In this document: positions 23,147 to 33,930 of the stretch, piece after piece
Layout: every line of letters starts with the position of its first letter
How positions within the stretch are numbered: position 1 is the stretch's first letter
DNA from: Crocodylus rhombifer
Taxonomy: Eukaryota; Chordata; Crocodylia; Crocodylidae
DNA length: 64,000 nt
Direction: 5' to 3'
Assembly: GCA_038503035.1 (NCBI GenBank)
Contig: JAVSML010025182.1
Span: forward strand, 44,415 to 108,414
Position numbers and translations under genes: made by a program
The notes under the pieces: generated by a model
Databases searched by the model: none
Seen by the model: only the letters and a program-made list of their open reading frames with translations
Told to the model about the DNA's origin: nothing

Positions 23147-26100
23147 GACTTATAAAGTTGCCAGGCAACCCAACAACCTAAATCTATTACTAAGGAAATA
23201 ATATAAGAGAAGTCCCCTCCACTAGAACCTAAATGCATAACCTAGGCACGTTCCCACCTCTGACTTTACAGGTCAACCCGCTCCCCGACCACACACACAA
23301 CTTTTAGATCATCCTATGCACCTTTTTCCTCCTGACTAATTGTAAGTGATAACTCCCTTTATTCCACCTTAGCATACAGGACATTCTCTCTCGCTCTCTT
23401 TTATAGCTGATCTTACCTGTTTTGTCTGTCTCCAGCAAGCTATGCCTAACTTTGCCCTTCCCTTTCCTGTTTGTTGTTCATTCTTTTTTTTGCACCCATC
23501 TTCCTGCTTGCCCTCTGTGCTTGCTCTCCCTCCCCCACAGGCTAAGCCATACAGCTCTGTTAAGTAAGGGGAGGACTGAACAAGACACAGTGAAACTTAC
23601 AAAACCAAGCCTATTTCAATGACAGATACACATTAAAAGTGATAGGTGATCACCACGTTTGAAAATCTCTTACCTATGAACTCTGATTTTAGGTACCAAA
23701 TATTTTACATTTTGGCTCTGACCAATACATTTTATTATTGTGAGCCGGCACACATCCGTTATTATTATTACTATTATTATTAACATTGTTGTTATCATTA
23801 TCATCATTGTATTGTTGTTTTATTGCTGTTGATCTTATTGTTGTTGTTGTTATTATTTTCAAGTGCCAGACAGGCATTGCTGACTGACAGTGTCTGACTG
23901 ACAGTCTTGCAACTAGGGATTCAATATCCAAGAGTCGACTGTTCCCTTTGATCAACTGACATTTAAAAGAATCTTGCACTCAGTACTCTGGCCTGCTCAA
24001 AAGACCTTCAGTTGAATAAAATTATGGGATAGTACAATGAGAATGCTTCAAAGGAACAGAGGCATACGTTTCACAGTTAGCAAGTTCCCCCACCAGAAAG
24101 TTCGGATTTTACCTGCATTGCAATCCTCATTTTAAAGAGCTGATAGATCAGAGGACATAACATGTGATATTTTAAATATGTTACATTTTTAACAAGTCAG
24201 CTCTGACAGTATAAACATATAAGGTACTTTATGAACAGTTCAAATTCAAAAATGACCTCCTCTTGAGCTGTTACTGCACATTCTGGAAAGCTAGGACATA
24301 CTGTCTGGATTTTGGATAGGTTAAATTCAGCTCTTGTTTATCTGAGCAGAGTTCAGCACAATATTTCTACCATCCAATTACCAGAAATTAAGGTGGGAGA
24401 ATGTGGGGGTAGTAATGTCTTCAAAGATCTATGAAATAGCATTGACAGCTTTACCCTGCAGCTGCAGTTAGCTAATAAAATTGGACTGATGTTATCCCTG
24501 ATGCTAGTAGAAAAATAAAAATGACATGTTAAATTCACTTCTCCCAGAAGAAAAACAAAAATTGTTTCACCGGCCAATTTCAGGTGTTGAAAACTTAGGG
24601 GGACACTGTCAACATGAATTTTTTTAATTGCAAATATGTCAAGTGTTTAACCAAGCATCTTTAAATGGCATGGGCCTTCAGAATTTTCTTAAAACTTGTA
24701 AAAAATACTAAAAATTTTCTGCTCCCTTGATAAAAATCAACCATGTCTAAGACACGTTAATTTCACAAAGTGGCTTGTTTCAATTTTGTGGGGTTTTAAA
24801 AGTATTTTTGTTCTCTTTTCCAATACCATTCATGTTTTCTTTTGATAAAAACAATTACCAGAACTTTTTGCTTAGCAAAAAATATGTTCTCATCCCAAAC
24901 CAAGAGAAGAATTGAGATATTTAAATGTTTGGTTTAAAAAAAATTCTACAAAATTTCAATTAAAAATGTCCAAATATTTTGTTTCAACATCTTTGATCAA
25001 AATAAAACAACACGACATTTCTGAATCAAAATATTTATTTTGGTACGTACAAACAAGCATGGAAAACAATTTTAAGTAAGTTTGACTTTAAATTCATGAG
25101 AGCTGTAGTTCTAATGCCCCTGTTTTTTCTCAGCGACTGGCCTTTGTGGCTAGAACTTCTATGAGGCAGCTTAGTCATATGATACCTATGATGCACCACA
25201 TGGCATGGCCCTAGTGGAAACTACTGTGTATTGTGAAATATACAGCAGACAAGAAGCCCAGCTCATGACACATCTCACCTACAATGCCAGGAAGCACCAT
25301 AGCATGCTCAGTGTGTTTAACATCAAACGAGTCCAACATTAAATATTTTGCTTTGCTTTTAGCATCAGAAGAAAATTCTGTAAAAAATATTTTTTCCCAA
25401 AATATTGACATAAAATTTGCATTAGTTCTATCCATGACAAACTTCAAATTGCTAGTGCAATACAGAAGAAAAGTAGACCATTTACACAACCATTATACCA
25501 AGCTGCTGACTAAAACACAATAAAAATACACTTAAAAAGGGCACAAAAATATTTCTCCCCATCTTTTCTCAGACAGAATGATATTCACAATAATACCTGT
25601 TTTATAAAAAAGGAAGCAAACCCAGAAGTAAATGAATGCATATTTAGAAGTCAAAGGCAACAATCCTTAAGCAAACTTCTTACCTCAAAAAGTTAGAAGT
25701 GTCAGAGACTTAATGAGGTTCATTAGGGACTTTGCTATTTCTACCAATTTCCTATGGAAGGTGCTCAGGGACCATAGTGATGGAGAGCAAGGTAAAGTAG
25801 TCATGAAATAATTGGATCTTAGATATGGAATAAAAAATGGCAGACAGGAAAGTCTTTTTAAGATTGAAAGCTTTCCTTTAAAATTGTAAGCAAGACTTGA
25901 GTTCTTCAGTAAGAAATCCTGCACACTGCATATGTTTAAGTCCAGGAAATGATATTATAAAGGGTTTAATTGCTTATCTAACTCACGATCAGAAACAGTC
26001 TCAATGACATATTTCAGATACTTATATTTATTCTAAGATCTGAATTGTCACTTACCAGTACAAAAAATTTTAAGCCATTTCAGCTTATCTAGAAAAACCT

Positions 26101-27346
26101 CAGAGTCATATCCTGCTCATCTGTCTTGACCACAACTACTCGCATGAGTCAAATGAACAATTTAGCTTTAGAAACTAAAATAAAAGTTTTCATTTTTGTT
26201 TAAAAGTGTGCACCCTCAAAATCATACCTCTGGATGCAGAGTATGTGGTGCTACCCACTAGTTGTAAGATGCACATATACTAGAATAAAATATAGTGATA
26301 CACTATAAATTAAGGTGGGATTTTTAAAACCACTAAGCCACTTAGGCATAGACTGAATTTAGAGAAGAAACCTCCTTGGGCATGTGCACAACTATGTCAC
26401 TGGTGACTTTGCAAACTTCTACCCTTACTGTATTTACAAGGGTGAATGTAATGTTTTATAAATAACTGTTTTCTTACACAAATCCCAGTGTGGGAATCCT
26501 AGATTCTAAAAGGAGTTTCACTAGAAGAAACTGAAATAAAAGTGATCTTGAGGGAAGCTGACTGAATTATAGGTACAATGAAAACCAGATGTATATTCAG
26601 AAAGCAAGTCTCTTCTCTACCACTATTTTGCTTCTGACTGAAAAGAACAGGAAAATGATGACTCTTAATGTTTTAGCAGCTAGAGGTCTATGCTTATCCC
26701 AAACATGAGTCACTTACAACTATTTTAAATGTAGTATTTTTTCCCACATGTATACACACAATTTTCACATTCATATGCAACACACTTTAATTCTCCTGAT
26801 ATGCCACCAGTCCTTTTATAGCTGTGACAATCTAGATAATATGCTTGCTTCTCACATACTCTTTTGGACCATCACAGCTGCAATAACACTCTGACATCAC
26901 TACAATAGGGAAGATACTGAAATTTACCATTCAACATGGCATTTAGCTTCCAGTGCACCTGTATCTCAGGTCCCCAGACATAAGGAAAGGCATTTTGTGT
27001 CCCAACACTTGTGTAACATCTCTCCTAACTATACAGTTGGTTCAATAAAAGATATTACCAAACAAGTACTGCTTCTTATATGCCACCATGTAACCAACTA
27101 TAAATTTATAATTGTGCCTTGTCTAAAATAATTCTGCCATAATACAAGAACAGATGGGTCCAATTCACCTATGATGAAAGTTCCTTTGCTTTAGTGGAGT
27201 TATGCCTGGGATTAATTTGAACTTGTCTTCATATACACACACACGTGATAGATATGTTCTAGGCTTTTTGAATTAAAATTTTAGTCAGGGTAAGATATTA
27301 TCCATTAAGATTTTAGAATATTTCTATCATTCTAATGAATAACACC
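23147..27346. other. intron 3 sequence with one TTA/TTG microsatellite
   Basis: AT-rich intronic sequence without a recognised transposon or exon. A (TTA/TTG)n microsatellite runs at about 23759-23858. Two donor-like minus-strand sites (near 25686 and 26054) are not preceded by any recognisable MTA coding sequence. Confidence 0.5.
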
Positions 27347-27354
27347 AACTAAAT

Positions 27355-27602
27355 CAGCGGACGGCAACATGCCACAAATGAGCTCCGCATTCTCTATATG
27401 CGCCAGTCCAATCCCTTTCCCTCGCCTAAGTTGCTGCTCTTTCTGCTCCCTGTCCTGTGCCCCCTTCCTGATCTGATGCTCTGCTTGCTGCTCCCTGTCC
27501 TATCTGTCATTGTGTGAAGAGTATCTACTCTTCAATTTGTCATGTCACACAGAGACTGCCCATGACGCTTGTGGCACTTACGAGACAGGTTGGACACCCA
27601 CA
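27355..27602. mobile_element. hAT MITE with 8-bp target duplication
   Basis: Left end CAGCGGACGGCAACATGCC; right end ACAGGTTGGACACCCAC. Flanks AACTAAAT (27347-27354) and AACTATAT (27603-27610) match at 7 of 8. The interior has paired GCCACAAATGAGC / GCTTGTGGCACTT sub-terminal inverted repeats. It lies about 320 bp beyond the exon 3 donor. Confidence 0.75.
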
Positions 27603-27918
27603 AACTATATAAAGACTCTTGCTGAGTTTCAGGTAGCTGGTATTTCTATTTGAATTTTTTGTCATAAACAGTTCAATATAAAAAGGAAGCATCTTATCCT
27701 GTGAACTACTCCATCAGATTTCAAGAGCCTGCTGAAAAGGAGCAGCCTCCAGGCTCAGAGTCAAAAGTCTGGTAATGCCAACCACCAAAAAGCATGCTAA
27801 TTAACACTCTATTTTTGAAAATAAACTTTCATGTGACCAATAAAATAAATGCATTTTTATAGCTGCTTAATGTATGCAATTAACATTAAAAAGAAAAAAC
27901 AACGTACAATCAACTTAC

Positions 27919-28012
27919 TAGCATGTTTATCTGCAAGCATTATAAGGCTGTTGGAAATGTCTCGTCGTCTGTAAAAACACACTACTTTTGCCTCCACGTT
28001 GCCATTAGCAGT
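27919..28012 (-). CDS. MTA3: MTA3 exon 3 (codons 33-63 plus one base)
   Basis: Minus-strand exon bounded by acceptor TTTTCTAG and donor GTAAGT. 94 bp encode [18 protein letters not shown] then [13 protein letters not shown], plus the first base of the next codon. This is the continuation of the BAH domain of MTA proteins, the chromatin-binding N-terminal module of this NuRD subunit. Family knowledge: MTA1 has ISSTLIALADKHA here and MTA3 has [13 protein letters not shown], so this exon sides with MTA3 at Asn and Met, with one Thr-to-Ser difference. Entry phase 0 and exit phase 1 agree with exon 2 upstream. The next exon was not found in the window. Confidence 0.95.
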
Positions 28013-29885
28013 CTAGAAAATAAGAGTATATTAGTCAAGTCAAGGTCTGTTCTTGCTCCACTGAGCTGTTGGACTCATGTATCTCAATTCAACCAATTTT
28101 AACTTGTATGAATAATCATCACTCACATAAGTACTCCTACTGAAGTCAACAGAATTTCTGAAAGGAGTGAAGCTCATATCAATTACAGTTCACGTGATCA
28201 GGACATTTATATTGACAGCAACAGATTATTAAGAGTTTATTTCCATGTTAGACTGTTAATAGCAGCAATGGCAATTTCATTTTAACGTAAGAATATGTAT
28301 ATATGGTTGAATGGGGTTTTTTGGTCCAATTCCATTTAGGTGAAAATATGCACTTCAAATAATCATGGCAATTTAAACCATATTCAATACATTACATTAA
28401 AGTTCAGAAGATTTCAAAATTCACTTACTTCAGCTAACTCAATGGAAAAGTTATTTTCCTTATAAAACTAAATCAAGGATATCATTTTTGTAGGATTTTT
28501 GCTACTGGGACTTAGGTCCTTAACAGGAGACTGACAAAACTAAGCTAACACTTTATTTTTACCATTTCCTTTATTATGAATATTAAAAAATTGCCATAGA
28601 CACTGACTAAACTATACATATACTCTCTCTAAAGAAGAAAAATATAACAACTCTCAATTTTACTGTATTGAGTTTCTTCCAGAAAAAAGATAAGTGGAAA
28701 AAAAATGAAAGCATATTTCCCGTATTCTTTCCGCTCAGTATGATATCCTTAACCCATGAAAGGTACATACTTCCACAGTAGGAATCTGGACTAGGTCCTG
28801 GAAACAACTCTTTTAAAATCCAATAAACGGCTGTGCTCTCCCTCGGACAAGATTATGCTACATTTAGAACATTATTGAAGTCACTTTAATTGCTGTAAAT
28901 AAAACAATCTATACTCTAATAAAAATCCAAACTGATCATTATGGAATTTATAATGTGCAATTACTAACTGAGTGGATCACTATAAGAATAAAGGCAGTGA
29001 CATACTGTTCCATTAATAAAAAGACTACCCCTTTCAAATACCAGATTTGGGGAATTAATAGATAAAAAACATAAATTTTACAAAATTTAAGTGTTTAGAT
29101 ATATTGTGACCATTTGCTTATAAGAGCAATTTTCTTTTAGTGATAACGATATACAGTTTTTAGTATAATAATACTTCATAGAATATTAGTAGAATATATT
29201 ACAGCATCCTCTATAAAATGTAGTCCAAACAATATGTGATTCACTATAGACTCTTCATGCATCCTCACCATGCCACCAAAAAAAGCCTCGATCCAGCTGT
29301 GGGAAAACTCTATAAACAAAGGCAGAGATTTCAAGTCCCCAGTCTTTATCCAAGAACTATTAACAAGGAGTATTCTATTAACATCAGAAAAGTAGTGTCC
29401 ATGTGACCATTAGAAATTGTCAAAGACCTCACAGCTCATTTCTCATTGGTCACCGAACAAACACTAAATGGTAACACGTGGTCAGTGTCACCCAGAACCA
29501 AATCATTCAGGTTACCAGGAGGGTAAGAGAATTCATTCTCTTACTAAACACCTGAGCATCCAACCCCATATCCTTATAAAAAAATGGCTTGTTTTTTTAA
29601 GCTTTTTACCAGAATTTTCTGGATCACAAGCAATGAGCTATTACTGTTTTTCTATGTCACGGAACAGAATTACAACAGCTCACACAATAAGAAGTTTTCA
29701 CATATGACATGAACACATATCTTCTAAGCAGCGTCTTCAGAAGATTCTTTTGATGGAAGCTTTATAAGAGCCAGAGCCAGAAAAATGCTATATGGGTTTT
29801 TTAAATAATTGTTCCTTTGCATTCCACAGGGAACAACATCAGGTGTTGTCAAGTATTATAGAAAAATGTTTATATATTAATGTAC
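28013..29885 (-). other. MTA3: MTA3 intron 2
   Basis: 1,873 bp of AT-rich intron between exons 2 and 3, phase 0. I see no transposon or additional exon. The minus-strand open frame at 28607-28807 is a chance frame. Confidence 0.85.
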
Positions 29886-29953
29886 CTTGTTAAGTTCTTC
29901 TATCCGCCTGATCAGATATGGATTGCTCGAGGAGTTTTCAAAATAAACATAAT
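29886..29953 (-). CDS. MTA3: MTA3 exon 2 (codons 11-32, with part of codon 10)
   Basis: A 68-bp minus-strand exon between acceptor TTCTAG and donor GTACAT. It supplies AT to finish the Asp codon begun in exon 1, then encodes YVYFENSSS followed by [13 protein letters not shown]. The stretch is nearly invariant in the BAH domain of MTA1 and MTA3; MTA2 has Val instead of Ile before RRIEEL, so MTA2 is excluded. The donor is a usable but non-consensus GTACAT. Phase joins exactly to exon 1 (phase 1) and exon 3 (phase 0). Too short to appear as a long frame; recognised from peptide and splice sites together. Confidence 0.96.
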
Positions 29954-30044
29954 CTAGAACAAAAGGTGAAGACATTTAATTACTTTAAAAGCAGTATACA
30001 TAGAATGTCAAGTTTGTCAGTGCGTAATTTCCCAAACCGTAAAG

Positions 30045-30201
30045 CAGTTGTTTTCAAACTGTGCTCCACAATATGTCATTGGGGATTGCCAGGCCGGGTC
30101 ACCTGGTTCCATCCACATCAGTCTTTAGAATAGGGGTAGGAGTTCCACAGCAGAAGTGGTAAGAAAGGTTTCCATGACTTCAGGAAGTTTGAAAACCACA
30201 A
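30045..30201. mobile_element. hAT MITE with 8-bp target duplication
   Basis: Termini CAGTTGTTTTCAAACT and AGTTTGAAAACCACAA form an inverted repeat. Flanks CCGTAAAG (30037-30044) and CCCTAAAG (30202-30209) match at 7 of 8. 157 bp, about 90 bp upstream of exon 2 in the gene's direction. Confidence 0.87.
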
Positions 30202-30257
30202 CCCTAAAGGCTAGTACAAGGATGATGCTTCACATTTAATCCTAGAAATACTTCTGA

Positions 30258-30650
30258 GGTGCACTGATACATTGGTCTGATATTGGATCAGCACCAATAT
30301 AAAGAAAATTGACTATACTGGAAATCAGTCTGAAGTGTCCAATAATTTGGCTGATAAATACCCGTGCACGTGCGCAGCCACAGCACAGCACACAGGCAGT
30401 GAGGAGCACAATCCAGCAGTGGAGAGCTGCGTGCAGCTGGTAAGTCTGTTGTGGTGAAAAGGGAGTGGGGAGGGAAAGGGTGTGGGGGGGAAGATCAACG
30501 CCCCCACCCACCGTGGTAAGGGAAGGAATGGGGCTGGGGTAGGTGCCGCCCAGCCAAGGCAGGGCAGGGCAGGAGCGGGACGGAGCCCAGAGGATGCGGG
30601 GGGAGGGGGAAGTCCCCCCACTGCTCCCCACTAGTCCCACTGAACAAAAA
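30258..30650. mobile_element. hAT-like family A, truncated copy
   Basis: Starts with AGGTGCACTGATACATTGGT followed by CTGATATTGGAT, as at 16269. It runs through the CAATAATTTGGC and GCAGCCACAGC motifs and the GCAGCTGGTAAGTCTGTTG block, then breaks off in the GC-rich core near 30650. The right terminus is missing. Confidence 0.75.
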
Positions 30651-31077
30651 ATTAAAGGTGTGCATAAACCTTTGCTAAACTAGAGACTATGTTGCTAATG
30701 CATACTTTGAAAAATGCTGGCAGTGTCTTAGAACCTCCCTCCCAAAGAAAGTTTTAACAGATGTATGCAAGACTGAGGTTTTGAGAGAGTTATATTTACA
30801 GAATAGGATCTCTCACATTTCCTAGTAAAGATCAACAAGAATAAAGGTCAAAATAAGTGAAGAAAGTATATTTTGTGATGCATTATTGCAGTTTTTGTCA
30901 TCATATATAGTGAAGAAATGTTTTATAAATACAGAAGCGAGCAATCACAAGCGATCACTAGTGAGGATTTGTATTCAAATACAGAACCTAGTTTTATTTC
31001 TATAAAACTGTTTTCAAAAACAAGCAAGTAGAATCTTCTTCTCCCCATGGCTAAGTACTTCCATATCTCCAATATTT
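30651..31077. other. intron 1 spacer, nothing recognised
   Basis: AT-rich sequence with no repeat or coding signal that I can identify. Confidence 0.45.
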
Positions 31078-31270
31078 TCATAGATGCTAGGGTCAGAAGG
31101 GACCTCAACAGACCACCAAGTCCGACCCCCTAAAATAATCAAAACATCTGTGTGCAACATCTTTCCCTCAATCCATATTCTCAAAACCTTCCTTTTTTGG
31201 AGATTCTCCAAGAAATGCTTCATTAAATTCAAAGGATACTTTCAAATTACATTTGAGTTGGTCTTATTTT
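31078..31270 (-). mobile_element. CR1 LINE 3'-end fragment, antisense
   Basis: CATAGATGCTAGGGTCAGAA, GGGACCTCAACAGACCACC and AAGTCCGACCCCCT are the reverse of the CR1 3' terminal block (GGGGGTCGGACTTG ... CATCTATG). The rest is diverged. Confidence 0.75.
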
Positions 31271-31302
31271 CATTTCGCAACAATGTCTGAGTTTTTTCTA
31301 TA

Positions 31303-31653
31303 CAGGCATACCTCGGAGATATTGTGGGTTCGGTTCCAGACCACCGCAATAAAGCGAATATCGCAATAAAGTGAGTCACACGAATTTTTTGGTTTCCCAG
31401 TGCATATAAAAGTTATGTTTACACTATACTGTAGTCTATTAAGTGTGCAATAGCATTATGTCTAAAAAAACAATGTACATACCTTAATTAAAAAATACTT
31501 TATTGCTAAAAAATGCGAAGTGAGCAAATGCTGTTGGAAAAATGGCGCCAATAGACTTGCTCGACGCAGGGTTGCCACAAACCTTCAATTTGTTAAAAAC
31601 ACAACATCTGCGAAGCGCAATAAAGTGAAGCGCAATAAAACAAGGTATGCCTG
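31303..31653. mobile_element. Tigger1-type (pogo/Tc1-mariner) non-autonomous DNA transposon
   Basis: 351 bp with inverted termini CAGGCATACCTCGGAGATAT and the complement ...AACAAGGTATGCCTG, flanked by TA on both sides (31301-31302 and 31654-31655), as in Tc1/mariner insertions. Internal motifs CAATAAAGCGAATATCGC, ATTTTTTGGTTTCCCAGTGC and AATGGCGCCAATAGACTTGC agree closely with the mammalian Tigger1 consensus as I remember it. The transposase region is deleted: left-end sequence joins right-end sequence at about 31510-31530. Divergence looks low compared with other repeats in the window. Confidence 0.92.
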
Positions 31654-31877
31654 TATACGGTAGAAGTAAAATATGTAATAGAAGTGAATATAATACAGTA
31701 ATCTCCAATTACTAATTACAGTCTTCAAGGGTAATCTCCAATTAATTAGCTTCACTATACCCACCCTACCTCCCAGATGTTGTTGAGAAACAACTTAAGA
31801 TTAAACCACAAAAAATATGCATGCTATCATTGTTTTTTATATGGAACACAAAAGTAGAAAGTTTAGCAAGCTCTAAG

Positions 31878-32015
31878 CTAATGGTTCTCAATCTTTTTCA
31901 TATCATGATCCCACCTAAGAAAAGAAAGTTTCAGGATCCCTTCTCATTTCACCCTAATGAGAGAATGGCTTTGACCTCTACTTCGAGTTGAAGACCCACA
32001 GGCTGAGAATCCAGT
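31878..32015. mobile_element. probable hAT MITE, diverged
   Basis: Left TAATGGTTCTCAATC and right GGCTGAGAATCCAG resemble the CAGTGGTTCTCAACC termini of the copy at 14299. No convincing target duplication remains. Confidence 0.5.
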
Positions 32016-32044
32016 CTGAGCAGCAGGAACTACATCCTGTAAAT

Positions 32045-32790
32045 CAAGGATGTCAAACTCACTTGCAACACCCCCTGGCCAGATTCAGATCCCAAGGAGG
32101 CCTGCTGGCCAACTCCACACCCACCTTGGTCAGTGGTGGCAGCAAGGCTGTGTCAGCTCATGGAGCTACAGAGATTAATGCAGTCATGGCTCAGCCTGCA
32201 GCAGAAACACATCGCCATACCTTGGCAGACAAGGTTCTTTGGGTAGATGCGATACCTTTTATTAAACCAACTGAGTTGTTGGAAAAAAGTTCTTTGCAAG
32301 CTTTTGGGCACAATCACCCTTCTTCAGGCATAGGGAGTCTCTGCTGTTCTGAGACTCCAAGAAATGAGAGAAGCTAAAAGTGTGGCAGGATGTCAGTGAA
32401 AATGTAAACAGGCAGAAAATAGAAAAACAAAAATTTCTACTTATTTACATTCTCACTGACATCCTGCCACACTTTTAGCTTCTTTGATTCCTTAGAGATC
32501 TCAGAACAGCAGAGACTCCCTATGCCTGAAGAAGGGTGATTGCACCCAAAAGCTTGCAAATAACTTTTTTCCAACTACTCAGTTGGTCTAAAAGATATCA
32601 CTCCTACCCAAAGAACCTTGCCTGCCTATGTCCTTAGACCAACATGGCTACAACCAAAAACCCAGTCTCCATACCTCAAAATCCAATTGTGGGCCCTGCC
32701 CCTGCTCATTCTACCCCCTCCAAGAGCTCCACTGTGATAATAGCTCTGTAGGCCAGATCTAGCCTGCAGGCCACATCTTTGACATCCTTG
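32045..32790. mobile_element. hAT-like element carrying a nested foldback
   Basis: Termini CAAGGATGTCAAACTC and TTTGACATCCTTG are inverted. Sub-terminal GGCCAGATTCAGATCCC / GGCCAGATCTAGCCTGCAGG motifs are shared with copies at 34802 and 40979. Flanks CTGTAAAT and GTCTAAAC agree at only 5 of 8, so the duplication is uncertain. It was interrupted by the foldback element at 32214-32659. Confidence 0.65.
32214..32659. mobile_element. foldback repeat, family D, nested
   Basis: Left arm: CAAGGTTCTTTGGGTAGATG, CTTTTATTAAACCAACTGAG, TTGCAAGCTTTTGGGCAC and CACCCTTCTTCAGGCATAGG. The right arm is the reverse complement, with AAGCTAAAAGTGTGGCAGGA mirrored around about 32420-32440. Here the right end is full length (GACCAACATGGCTACAACC) and the left is cut short, the opposite of the 10150 copy. 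Non-coding. Confidence 0.82.
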
Positions 32791-33559
32791 GTCTAAACCA
32801 TTACCTGATCTTCAGAAGCACTACTCTAGTAAAGATTGAGTAAAGATTTACAGGACTAAATGACCTAACAGAGGAAGAGGAACAAAGTGGACTTGTTGCT
32901 ATAACTGCATCAGGTGAAAGGGGGACAAGGGGGACCCAGTTCATCAGTTTGCTATCTTTAATTCAGGCTTCCTTAGCACACAATTCGCTCAAACAGGAAA
33001 ACATGCATCTTATCAAGTTCCTGTTCTCCATCTGTCCTCTTAAAGCACAGGATACTACTTTTGGCAGCGATGGGACAGGTATACTTTTGTGTAGCAACTG
33101 TCAGGGGGTGTACAGAGGCAAAATTCAGCTGGACTTTTCCCGTTCACATTCCTTATGCCAGGAATCACAGCGAAGTAGCACTGCAGTATAAAGAGGAAGT
33201 GTTTGTCTTCTTCCACAGACTCTTGGACTCTGACTGGCCTCACTTCCCATGCAGTGGGTGAACCAACACACAGAAGCCTGGCCTGCCCGGCCGGAAGGAG
33301 AGAAGGGGGATAACAAAAATCACTCCGTTCCCCAGCAGACCACAGGTGGCTTATCATCAAACTGGGGTGGGGTGGGGTGAGGTGGGGCTAGAAAGGGAAG
33401 CAGGGGTAGGAACTGCACGTTCAAGAAGCAACAGCGGGGAATGACAGACACTGCTGGAAATCCCAGACGGACGCAATTTGTGGGCCCATCAGACCTGAGC
33501 AGGGGCCAGTCACAGGACTGCCTGCCCTCAACAACCTCCTGCCAGGGGACAGCTGCCTT
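32791..33559. other. intron 1 sequence, nothing recognised
   Basis: No exon or named repeat. The G/T run GGGGTGGGGTGGGGTGAGG at about 33364-33382 is simple sequence. Frames at 32949-33360 on both strands are chance. Confidence 0.45.
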
Positions 33560-33930
33560 CCCCCACAACACACACGGACACACAAGCATGGGTACACACA
33601 CAGGCACATGTGCGTACCCACACAGGCAGGCACAGGTGCATAGGCACACACACACACACCCAGGCACATGTGTGCAAATGCACAGGCGCACCCATGAGCA
33701 CACACAGACACATATGCGCGCACACAGGAACATGTGTGCATATACACAGCCACACATGTACAAACACACACAACCACATGCATGTGCTTGTACCTGTAGT
33801 GTGTGCATATACATGCACATGGACACACGCACAGGCACATGNNNNNNNNNNGGTGCACACACTACAGGTACATGCACGCACACAGGCACACGCGTGTGCA
33901 CACACAGGGACACCCAGAGGCTGCGGGAAG
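33560..33930. repeat. CA-rich degenerate satellite
   Basis: Repeated CACACAGGCACATG / CACACACACA / ACACATGTGTGCA units with frequent alternating purine-pyrimidine stretches. It causes long artificial frames on both strands (for example 33441-34613), which also cross the assembly gap. It lies 220 bp inside intron 1 from exon 1. Confidence 0.9.
33842..33851. other. assembly gap (10 N)
   Basis: Ten N bases within the CA-rich satellite. A perfect 18-bp inverted repeat lies on either side (33790-33807 and 33854-33871). Confidence 0.99.

Larger units (their letters stand above)
1..27918 (-). other. MTA3: MTA3 intron 3 (partial, continues past base 1)
   Basis: The interval begins at the donor site of exon 3 (minus-strand GTAAGT at 27918-27913). 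The next exon should begin with two bases completing a Lys codon, followed by an acidic stretch and the LKHRELFLSRQ-type segment that MTA proteins share. I searched by eye for that segment on the minus strand and did not find it, so the whole interval is taken as intron. This is an inference from absence; a short or diverged exon could have been missed. Confidence 0.6.

Noticed and set aside
26040..26070. Possible minus-strand exon before a GTAAGT donor near 26054
   Set aside because: Upstream sequence has stops and no MTA-like residues, so it is a chance donor.
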